The notes under the pieces are model-generated. The model was not told the DNA's origin, ran no database searches, and was given only the letters and a program-made list of their open reading frames with translations. 64,000 nucleotides of DNA, from assembly GCA_945910395.1 (NCBI GenBank), contig CAMDYX010000002.1, positions 1-64,000 of the forward strand. The letters are read 5' to 3'. Source of the DNA: an uncultured Agathobacter sp. Its GTDB lineage: Bacteria > Bacillota > Clostridia > Lachnospirales > Lachnospiraceae. Below, piece after piece: positions 57,291-64,000 of the stretch; positions within the stretch are counted from its first letter, which is position 1; each line of letters begins with the position of its first letter. The translations under genes and the position numbers were made by a program.

Positions 57291-59192
57291 CTACTCTATG
57301 TATTCAAAATTATAAAAGTGTGCTGTCAGTGGTTTCTCTTTTGAATAGGCGTACATTCCAACCAGAGCCCCTGTAAAGCGTTTTCCCATGCGAATACCTT
57401 CATCACAGAGATAATACACATTGGAAAGCGTGCAGATCTTTGCCCGCAGATTTTCCTGCACCAGAAAAAAGCTTCGCTCTAGTCCAATTGTTTCTACGCA
57501 AAAAATCAAGTCTTCCTGCGTTTCAAGCCCATAGGATTTTAGTTCCTTCTCTATACAGATTTTTGTATCTGTTCCGATATGCTCAGCTACTTCTATGTTA
57601 TACCTGTCATCCTTTTTGCACAGACAGCATTTTACCCAGGTGTTCTCATCGTAATAGCAGCAGATTCCCACCTCTTGTCCATCATAAAGCTCCTGCCACT
57701 TTAAATGCGCGGATGCTGAAAAATTAAACGCGGTCTGCCTTCTTAGCAGCACATTTTGTGCTCTAACCGACCATAGCGGTTTTTGACTTGCCCTGATATA
57801 AAAACCGTCCTTTTCGATTCTTATGGCATCCAATGCGCTGGGCTCTCTTGGAGTCATCCATTCATATCGATTTATGCTTTCCGGTCCTCTGCAATCACCT
57901 GCTGCCTGAGTCGGAAGCTTTGGAGCAATCTGAAGCACACTTGGTCCCTTAAGATGATTTACCATCGGCCAGCCATCCTCTGTCCAGGTAATCGGATCAA
58001 TGGCAGTCTCTCTTCCCAGCATACTGTACTTCCCTTCGTATGCTCTTCCGCACAGATACACCATGTACCAGTCCCCGTTTTGTGTACATACCGGTTTTCC
58101 ATGGCCGCATCTTTGAATGGTGGCCTGTTCATCCATCTGCCGCATAATCGGATTGTAGGGGCAGGGTGTATAGTTTCCCATAAGCTCCCTGCTTCTTGCC
58201 ACCGTAATGCGATGTCCGGGTCCTGTGCCTCCCTCTGCAAGAAACAGATAATAGTAACCATCCTTTTTTAACAGATGGGGCCCCTCCGGGGCTCTCTTGT
58301 GATCCCCGTAATAGAGCAGCTTTGCTTCGGAGATTTTTCTCGTGCAATCTGAAGAAAGCTCAAAAATCCGTGCGCCACGGTTTAATAGCATATAGTGTCT
58401 TCCGTTCTCATGGAAGATAGATGGATCGATTCCGTCCTCCTCAATAATCGCAGGCTTGCTGTATGGTCCCTCCGGCTTTTTGGATGACACCACAATCTGC
58501 TTGCGATATACCGTCCCGGTATCATTCAGCCGGTAGGTTGCCGTTATGTAAAAGGTTCCATCATCATAAGAGATATCTGGTGCCCAATAGCCTCTTCCGC
58601 CTTCCAGCTCCGACAGCATGGACCACTGGGGATCTGTGATTGCATGCCCGATGATTTCCCAATGAATCAGATCTTTAGAGTGGGAAATCGGAATACAGGG
58701 AAAAAATATAAAAGAGGAATTGACCATATAGTAATCTTCCCCCACCCGCACAATCGACGGGTCCGGGAAGAAGCCTCTTCGGATCGGATTATGATACATC
58801 TTCTCATAGGGTGCGCCTACTACAGATTCGTAGTAGCTCAGAAGCTTACTGTCCTGTCGTTCCCAGGCAATCTGATAAGGGGTTATGAGGTTTTTGTCTC
58901 CGGCAAGGATATCCATTCCCACCTTTTCCACCAGATACCGGTTTGTCTCTAAGTTTCCGGACTCTGCTGCATAGTGCAGAATATTTCGATTCTGCGCATC
59001 TGTAAGATTCATGCTCGCTCTGGTGTATTCCACGATATATTTTACGAGGTCGGTATCTGACACCCTTGCTGCGTAAAGAGCCATCGGTTCGCCCGCATCT
59101 GTAAGCTCCTCAATGCGTGTCTGGTCCTTCTCATTGATTCTACGAAAGCCTTCTAAATCACTTTTTTCTATTACACCCTGTAAATCTGTCAT
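57291..59192 (-). CDS. Ankyrin-repeat / GH43 fusion protein
   Basis: Protein of 633 residues. Residues about 30-130 hold three ankyrin repeats (ALYAARVSDTDLVKYIVEYT; NRNILHYAAESGNLETNRYL; TPYQIAWERQDSKLLSYYES). A GH43 propeller follows: base Asp in GFFPDPSIVRVGEDYYMVNS, pKa Asp in EEDGIDPSIFHENG, acid Glu in RAPEGPHLLKKDGYYYLF. The last ~180 residues are a concanavalin-like sandwich as in GH43 xylosidases. No signal peptide. ATG 59192 has AAAGGA ahead; the ORF-track ATG 59210 does not. It could be a beta-xylosidase or arabinofuranosidase; ankyrin fusion is unusual. Confidence 0.87.
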   Translation of the reverse strand: MTDLQGVIEKSDLEGFRRINEKDQTRIEELTDAGEPMALYAARVSDTDLVKYIVEYTRASMNLTDAQNRNILHYAAESGNLETNRYLVEKVGMDILAGDKNLITPYQIAWERQDSKLLSYYESVVGAPYEKMYHNPIRRGFFPDPSIVRVGEDYYMVNSSFIFFPCIPISHSKDLIHWEIIGHAITDPQWSMLSELEGGRGYWAPDISYDDGTFYITATYRLNDTGTVYRKQIVVSSKKPEGPYSKPAIIEEDGIDPSIFHENGRHYMLLNRGARIFELSSDCTRKISEAKLLYYGDHKRAPEGPHLLKKDGYYYLFLAEGGTGPGHRITVARSRELMGNYTPCPYNPIMRQMDEQATIQRCGHGKPVCTQNGDWYMVYLCGRAYEGKYSMLGRETAIDPITWTEDGWPMVNHLKGPSVLQIAPKLPTQAAGDCRGPESINRYEWMTPREPSALDAIRIEKDGFYIRASQKPLWSVRAQNVLLRRQTAFNFSASAHLKWQELYDGQEVGICCYYDENTWVKCCLCKKDDRYNIEVAEHIGTDTKICIEKELKSYGLETQEDLIFCVETIGLERSFFLVQENLRAKICTLSNVYYLCDEGIRMGKRFTGALVGMYAYSKEKPLTAHFYNFEYIE

Positions 59193-59252
59193 TTCATTTT
59201 CCTTTATCATTCTTTCGCATCAAATTTATCTTCCTAAATGGAATCTGGTAAT

Positions 59253-60368
59253 CTATGAATCATACTCTCCGTATTCACAGCCCACGTTTTCGCAGATAAC
59301 CTCATCAATGAGCTTTTTGCCATGGTAGAGCTTGACCGTACCTTTTCCGTTACCGCCGTTCCAAAGTCGATTATGCAGCTTCTTTCCGTTGGGCGCTTCG
59401 TAATTAACAAGAAGCATATCCTTTTTCTCACAGGTAATATCCGTTACCATTCGATTTCGCCATGTTTTCTGTTCTACGTGCCAGATAATCTGCGTATCGG
59501 TTTCTTGGCAATCAAATTTAGTTCGTGTAAATGTCCAAAATTTTGAGAAGTTAAACTCGTAACACTTGCCTTCATACCAATAGGCAGATAATAGCTTTCG
59601 TTTGAGTGCGATAGGACCAATTTTCGGGCATCCGCCACCGATATCAAAAACACTATCCGTCAATTTCTTTCCTGTAATTTTGCTTGTCAAATTATTAGAT
59701 GAAAGCCACACCCAAGGCGATGTAAAATCCTTGCCCCAGTTTTTGTCGGAATAGCCGTAACAGGTTTCGGGAGAAACGATATATTTTTCGCCATTCCAAA
59801 TGACCTCGCCCGAATAGGCGGTTTTCATTCCTTCTGCATGCCAAAACATTTCAAATAGCTGCATTTTGCGGAATAGCCTTCCAGCGCCGTAGCCTACGTT
59901 GAAAGCAACCTTTTTATCAATTTTTAGATTCCACGACATTTCGCCGTTTTGGCACATCCATTCGGGGTGCTCCTCGGCATTCTCTATCTTAACATGCCCG
60001 CGCATTTCGTTTTCGGTGCAGTAGCAATCTTCTGCCTTAACCGAGAAGGGCACCTTAAAGGACACTCCAATATTGTTCCACCCAAAGAACCTATGTAGCT
60101 GTGCAGCATCTTCACCCCAAGTGCCTGCTTTTACCATCAAATAGGACGGCTTGACTTTGCTATTTTTGTTTTCTTCAAGCTGACCAAACACGGGTACATC
60201 ACCGCCACTTTGCGGATTGCAGAGGAAGTATTCGATGAAGAAGGACTTTTCCTTGCCCGTTTTTTCATTTATCGCAGTAAAGGAATGCCACCACCAATCG
60301 TAGCCGCGCTTCGCTTGACCATTGTATAATTGACACGCATCACGTGATATTTCGTGTTTGTTGAACAT
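59253..60368 (-). CDS. Tocopherol-cyclase-like protein
   Basis: Protein of 371 residues. The opening GYDWWWHSFTAINEKTG and the repeated Trp/Gly-rich beta strands (FFGWNNIGVSFKVPFSV; YSDKNWGKDFTSPWVWLSS) resemble the tocopherol cyclase-like family, which also occurs in gut Firmicutes without tocopherol. The real function there is not known. No signal peptide. SD AAGGGG precedes ATG 60368. It ends about 60 bp ahead of the ankyrin-GH43 gene and starts next to repeat C copy 2. It may belong to the accessory block rather than the pectin operon. Confidence 0.6.
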   Translation of the reverse strand: MFNKHEISRDACQLYNGQAKRGYDWWWHSFTAINEKTGKEKSFFIEYFLCNPQSGGDVPVFGQLEENKNSKVKPSYLMVKAGTWGEDAAQLHRFFGWNNIGVSFKVPFSVKAEDCYCTENEMRGHVKIENAEEHPEWMCQNGEMSWNLKIDKKVAFNVGYGAGRLFRKMQLFEMFWHAEGMKTAYSGEVIWNGEKYIVSPETCYGYSDKNWGKDFTSPWVWLSSNNLTSKITGKKLTDSVFDIGGGCPKIGPIALKRKLLSAYWYEGKCYEFNFSKFWTFTRTKFDCQETDTQIIWHVEQKTWRNRMVTDITCEKKDMLLVNYEAPNGKKLHNRLWNGGNGKGTVKLYHGKKLIDEVICENVGCEYGEYDS

Positions 60369-60410
60369 AGAATTATCCCCTTCTATCTATAGTGAAACTC
60401 TATAAAATCG

Positions 60411-60775
60411 TTATACGTAATTTCTGGCTTGGTTCATTCTCCGAAAAAAGAGGGTTACAGATAAGCACTTTGTTTTCTCCCTGCTTATATGTAAATTACA
60501 GCTCAAATGCATCGCAGGAGAGAGGGTAATTACAGATAAGCGGATTAATTTCTAGCCTCTTATATGTAATTTCAAGTAGAATAATGCTTTTCATGAGGTC
60601 AAGGTTACGTATAACTTCAAAAAATTCTGACTGTTTATATGTAAATGCAGGAAAAAACATCTTCTCAAAGGAACGATAGCTACAGATAAATTCATTAATT
60701 TCGCCTCTCTTATATGTAATCCCTTGATTTTTATCTTTACCGTTTGTACACGAAAGAGTATGAAAAATCGTTTTT
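60411..60775. repeat. Repeat family C, copy 2 (75-bp hairpin array)
   Basis: Units start at 60456, 60531, 60606 and 60680 (period 74-75 bp), and a right half-site TTATACGTAA stands at 60411, exactly 75 bp before the right half-site at 60486. Each unit is TTACAGATAA, about 20 bases, CTTATATGTAA. The tail TTTGTACACGAAAGAGTATG is shared with copy 3. The region 60369-60774 has no gene. Confidence 0.87.
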
Positions 60776-61227
60776 TACTTCAACACATCTATCCATTCAT
60801 TATTTTCTTGATAGAAAAAGTATTCACTTAAATTTTCATTTAAGAATACTTCAAGCATTTTATCCATTCCTTCTGCTAGATTTGTTTTTTTCATCTCGTC
60901 CAATTCAATCCAATGGACATCTCCCTCATCCGACGAAGATAATTCGCCCTCATATTTGTTGGTTTTGTAGAATAGTACCATGTATCTTGAACCGTCTTCA
61001 TTTGACCAATCTTTTATTCCACACAATCTAGGAGAAGAAATTTTTAATCCAGTTTCCTCTAGCACTTCACGAATTACCGCATCCGTAAAAGACTCTCCTT
61101 TTTCAACATGACCTCCAGGGAATGTGATTCCACAGTAATCATCATCATTTTTTTCTTGTACTAAAACCTTGGTGCCATTATATATCATACACATATTTGT
61201 TATAGTTACGATTTCAGTTCTTGCCAT
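60775..61227 (-). CDS. NUDIX hydrolase
   Basis: Protein of 150 residues with an intact Nudix box, GGHVEKGESFTDAVIREVLE then ETGL (residues about 38-60). It likely hydrolyses an oxidised nucleotide such as 8-oxo-dGTP or another NDP-X. ATG 61227 with GGAGG is preferred over 61242. It begins the small accessory gene block between C copies 2 and 3. AT content is clearly higher than in the pectin genes. Confidence 0.9.
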   Translation of the reverse strand: MARTEIVTITNMCMIYNGTKVLVQEKNDDDYCGITFPGGHVEKGESFTDAVIREVLEETGLKISSPRLCGIKDWSNEDGSRYMVLFYKTNKYEGELSSSDEGDVHWIELDEMKKTNLAEGMDKMLEVFLNENLSEYFFYQENNEWIDVLK

Positions 61228-61254
61228 TGTCTGCCTCCGCAAATTTTGATTTGT

Positions 61255-61770
61255 CTAATTCATTAAATCATAATTATGTAAAATAATCTTTTCTGCTTTT
61301 TCTATGTCTTCAAGAGTAAGTCCTATCGTTTGGTCAGGCATCACCTGATGTTTTTCAATATCGGCATTGTGCAAATCAAGGTCATCAAGAACTACCCACC
61401 CTATAACTTCATTGTGCTGTTTTAGCCACAAAAGAATTTCATCCGCTTTTACTAAACTGAATTTTTTAGTTCTTTTTATCTCTTCTGTAGTCAAGTCTGG
61501 GGTTACTCCATCAATAGATAATCCTTCTTTATTAAGCATTTCAACCAGTCTTTTGGACTCAGGACGAAGTGGCTTCAAGTCTTGGTCAAACCAAATTCTC
61601 CAACCAGAATGGAGTACCACTTTGGCATCCGTTCTTTTTATCAAAGGTGCTAATATCTTAATTCTTTCTTCGTCGATTAATGTTCCATCACTTATTTCTT
61701 TTTGATGACTGTCATTCCAGAAATTAGAATTTAGAACCCCATCTATATCTAAAAACAAAACCCTTTTCAA
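61255..61770 (-). CDS. HAD-like phosphatase domain protein
   Basis: Protein of 171 residues. Motif I VLFLDIDGVLN (DxD) at the N-terminus, motif II HSGWRIWF, and a late WVVLDDLDLHNADIE with the acidic motif IV. It resembles the small HAD domain found in RNA-repair (Swiss-army-knife) proteins. TTG 61770 with GAGGGAA six bases ahead puts the DxD at the usual place; the ORF-track start 61788 and ATG 61785 are less likely. AT-rich; neighbours are NUDIX and an unknown gene. Confidence 0.75.
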   Translation of the reverse strand: MKRVLFLDIDGVLNSNFWNDSHQKEISDGTLIDEERIKILAPLIKRTDAKVVLHSGWRIWFDQDLKPLRPESKRLVEMLNKEGLSIDGVTPDLTTEEIKRTKKFSLVKADEILLWLKQHNEVIGWVVLDDLDLHNADIEKHQVMPDQTIGLTLEDIEKAEKIILHNYDLMN

Positions 61771-61851
61771 TATATATTCCCTCATCAAATGCTTGATTTC
61801 CTTTGTCTCCCTTGCTCAAAGAACTCGGTTAATTGGGATTCGATGAACTAA

Positions 61852-62418
61852 CTATTGTAATAAATGCCCATCTGTTATTTGTATTAGGTTTTCTACAATC
61901 GCTTTGTAATATTTTGAAAACCTACTATCTGTCTCTGTTATACTATTTAAATCTATCTCAAATCTAATAAGTCTATCAACAATGTGATTCGAAATAATTT
62001 TTCTGTATTCAGCAGAATACTCATAACGATGGATAATGAGTTTTTCATTTTGTTCTTCATTCAACAATCTATTATACAAATCATCGATTACAAGCTCGTC
62101 AATAACCATTACTTCTTTTTCACATACAAGTTCAGCACTCCATGATGTTCTATTTCTTTGAAAACCGTCATCGTTCAAAAGATATACTGAACAATTCTTT
62201 CCTTGATACACTGATTTCAGAGCATCTGGATAGCATTCGTATATAATAGGAGTTCCTTTTTCGTCAGTATAGAGAAGAAAATCAAAATCATCTTTTTTTA
62301 CTCCAAATAGGAGAGCTGTCACCATATTCTCTATAGCATATACATACTCTTTTCCATGTGTTGATACACGAGGTTGTAGAGTTTTTAGTCCAGCGATTGG
62401 CGATACATGATATAACAT
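61852..62418 (-). CDS. Unknown protein, possibly ADP-ribosyltransferase-like
   Basis: Protein of 188 residues that I do not recognise with certainty. The N-terminus LYHVSPIAGLKTLQPRVSTH, then EYVYAI, recalls the start of small ART-fold domains (His, Gly, Arg, Tyr spacing), but no catalytic Glu motif can be assigned. SD GGAGGG precedes ATG 62418. AT-rich, in the accessory block between HAD and the PNPOx-like gene. Confidence 0.5.
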   Translation of the reverse strand: MLYHVSPIAGLKTLQPRVSTHGKEYVYAIENMVTALLFGVKKDDFDFLLYTDEKGTPIIYECYPDALKSVYQGKNCSVYLLNDDGFQRNRTSWSAELVCEKEVMVIDELVIDDLYNRLLNEEQNEKLIIHRYEYSAEYRKIISNHIVDRLIRFEIDLNSITETDSRFSKYYKAIVENLIQITDGHLLQ

Positions 62419-62487
62419 TATTTCCCTCCGGCAAATTCTGCCAGCCCTTTCTCAGGTTCTATATTGTAATTTTATCCTTACACCGCC

Positions 62488-62955
62488 TTACTTCCTTTTC
62501 TCGTATTCATGCGGTGAGTACACTTCAATTTGATTTATATAATCCTCATCAAACACAAGTGTTTCACGATACATTTCTCCACCAATGGAAGGATTATAGT
62601 TCCAGATAACAAGCGGCTTTATGATATACAATTCATTTCCTACTTTTTCAAACATTTCCACATACTGTGGAAATCTGCTATCATAATTTGCACGTCCAAT
62701 TTTATACGCTTCTGTACCATACTCGACGATGCTTGCTCTACCATGAATCTGCAATGTTCCAACCGTAATCGCTACATTACAATTGTAAGCGATATTTTTA
62801 CATTTTAATGTATCGGAATAACTTCCAAAATAGAGATTGCAATCCTCGTCATATGAAAAACATACGATGGAATTATCAGGAAGCCTTTCCCCTGCTGTTC
62901 CTAAGCTCATTAGCTTTTGTGGTGACAACAATTTACAAACATCCTCTTTTGTCAT
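62488..62955 (-). CDS. Pyridoxamine 5'-phosphate oxidase family protein
   Basis: Split-barrel flavin-binding-type protein of 155 residues: KLMSLGTAGERLPDNSIVCF, NLYFGSYSDTLKCKNIAYNC, NVAITVGTLQIHGRASIVEY. It probably binds FMN or a related cofactor; substrate unknown. SD GGAGGAG. Part of the accessory block. Confidence 0.8.
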   Translation of the reverse strand: MTKEDVCKLLSPQKLMSLGTAGERLPDNSIVCFSYDEDCNLYFGSYSDTLKCKNIAYNCNVAITVGTLQIHGRASIVEYGTEAYKIGRANYDSRFPQYVEMFEKVGNELYIIKPLVIWNYNPSIGGEMYRETLVFDEDYINQIEVYSPHEYEKRK

Positions 62956-63022
62956 GTCTCCTCCGTTTGCAAATAAGAATACCGATAGATTTCATTTTCT
63001 TAAGTGTTCCATATCATAAAAA

Positions 63023-63409
63023 CTATATAGAAATCCACCAACACACTCCATATTTGTCAATTATAGTTGCGTTATATCTGCTCCATGGAAGTTCATGAAT
63101 CGGTTCGATAACCACACCTCCGTCACTAAGTACTTCAAAGGCATTATTGACAGCCTCTTCACTCCCCATCTCAAACACATTAAAGGTCATTGTTTCCCAT
63201 TTATTCTTATGTACCACCTCAATATCACAAGGATTTGAGGCTTCAGCTAAGGCCAGGAAGCCTTCCCCATTTACAGACAATTCACAATGTTCATAGGCAG
63301 TATCTGCTTCATTTTTGAATTCTCTCGTAATTTCTGCTCCAAATGCTTTACAATAGGTTTTCGCTGCTTCATAACTGTTCTTCACATATACCTGAGTATA
63401 ATTCTTCAT
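63023..63409 (-). CDS. VOC family (glyoxalase/PhnB-like) protein
   Basis: Protein of 128 residues with two beta-alpha-beta modules: VYVKNSYEAAKTYCKAFGAE and FEVLSDGGVVIEPIHELPWS, ending YGVCWWISI. VOC proteins include glyoxalases and drug-binding proteins. ATG 63409 with GGAGAG is preferred; the ORF-track start 63490 gives an unrelated lead of 27 residues. Confidence 0.82.
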   Translation of the reverse strand: MKNYTQVYVKNSYEAAKTYCKAFGAEITREFKNEADTAYEHCELSVNGEGFLALAEASNPCDIEVVHKNKWETMTFNVFEMGSEEAVNNAFEVLSDGGVVIEPIHELPWSRYNATIIDKYGVCWWISI

Positions 63410-63565
63410 AACTTCTCTCCGGCAAAAAAATATACCTTTTTTCAATTCTTTTAAATCCTGTTCTGTCGTCAAATATTTATCATGTTTCATCTCTGTAACA
63501 TCTAATTTCCAAACAGGACCAAGCGTCGGGGTATTACCTCCTTGTGAATGTGCTTTTTCCTGAAA

Positions 63566-63890
63566 TTACATATAAACTATTAGAAAGCGTAAGCCTCTTG
63601 ATAAGTGAAGTTTACATATAAAACTCTTATTATCTCAGAACCTATATGTAATCATAAGCTAAAAAAATTTCTAAAAAGACAGATGCTACATATAATTTAA
63701 TGAAATTCTGATAGTATATATGTAATTGCCCCAAAAACACATTCGAAAAAGGCCGATAATTACAGATAAATCCGTCTATTCCTCTTCGTGTATATGTAAC
63801 TGCCTGATTTTCATTTTTCTTGTTATTCAAACCTATTTATGCAAAAATACTGAAGTAGTTTGCACACGAAAGAGTTTGATAAATTGGGGT
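63566..63890. repeat. Repeat family C, copy 3
   Basis: Units at 63612, 63686 and 63760 keep the 74-bp period; a further left half-site TTACATATAA is at 63566 (46 bp before). Half-sites are TTACATATAA and TATATGTAA. The tail TTTGCACACGAAAGAGTTTG matches the tail of copy 2. No gene lies in 63410-63920 apart from this array. Confidence 0.82.
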
Positions 63891-63920
63891 ATATCGAAAC
63901 GTCAAACTGGAGGCTTCCTT

Positions 63921-64000
63921 TTATAACCTTTTTAGACAAGAATGCTTTTTGTCAATTTCAAAACCATTATTTCTGTAAAAGTTCAAAGTACTTTCTTTGT
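63921..64000 (-). CDS. C-terminal end of a GNAT-like acetyltransferase (partial)
   Basis: The last 25 codons of a minus-strand gene enter from the right edge and end in TAA at 63921-63923. The peptide TLNFYRNNGFEIDKK resembles the final strand region of GNAT N-acetyltransferases (FYxxxGFE). Too short for the ORF track; the identity is tentative. Confidence 0.55.
   Translation of the reverse strand, partial: KESTLNFYRNNGFEIDKKHSCLKRL

Overview
The window looks like a chromosomal segment of a Firmicute, most likely a gut or rumen Lachnospiraceae (Clostridium cluster XIVa). This rests on A/G-rich Shine-Dalgarno sites, Gram-positive sugar ABC importer genes without a local ATPase gene, YesL-type DUF624 proteins, many AraC regulators and cytoplasmic glycosidases. 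Genus cannot be fixed from the sequence alone. About 48 kb of the 64 kb is one pectin / rhamnogalacturonan-I / uronate utilization island. No rRNA, tRNA, CRISPR or transposase gene was seen.

Layout. (1) 277-2269: an AraC regulator convergent with a GH88 unsaturated uronyl hydrolase. (2) 2807-16119, minus: a seven-gene operon of DUF5107-TPR protein, GH35, GH2, a one-pass membrane protein, GH35, a discoidin-like protein and a heparinase-II/III-type lyase, with a divergent AraC gene (16475-17323). Its substrate is probably a uronic-acid-decorated galactan. (3) 17308-31627, minus: a twelve-gene RG-I operon of ABC permeases and binding protein, GH105, CE12 esterase, GH112 phosphorylase, rhamnose mutarotase, two GH43, a TIM-barrel isomerase, an aldo/keto reductase and a deacetylase, again with a divergent AraC gene (31974-32921). 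(4) 33122-35272: PadR/DUF2812 pair and an XRE regulator. (5) 35792-48280, minus: uronate catabolism, with RpiB/DhuI-like isomerase, KduD, KduI, DUF624, KdgK, KDPG aldolase, GH51, UxaC, DUF624, UxaA and UxaB, under a divergent LacI regulator. (6) 49625-59192: GH105, pectin esterase, GH28, MATE, ankyrin-GH43. (7) 59253-64000: small accessory genes (tocopherol-cyclase-like, NUDIX, HAD, unknown, PNPOx-like, VOC, partial GNAT).

How it works together (inference from families): oligosaccharides enter through the single ABC importer. They are de-esterified (CE8, CE12), trimmed of arabinose and galactose (GH43, GH51, GH35, GH2), and split by phosphorolysis of Gal-Rha (GH112 with RhaM). Uronates are released by GH28, GH88 and GH105. 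Saturated uronate goes through UxaC-UxaB-UxaA to KDG. Unsaturated uronate goes through KduI (and perhaps the RpiB-like isomerase) and KduD to KDG. KdgK and KDPG aldolase finish the route. None of the glycan-active enzymes shows a signal peptide, so this is a cytoplasmic back end; the extracellular lyases must lie elsewhere.

The non-coding part is unusually rich. Three families of dispersed repeats occur: A, a ~180-bp MITE-like palindrome (full, deleted and nested copies, many directly behind stop codons); B, a ~265-bp element present as two direct copies 48.6 kb apart that bracket most of the island; and C, arrays of hairpins with an exact 74-75 bp period, in three copies next to accessory genes. 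Several clear operators and terminators are also visible.
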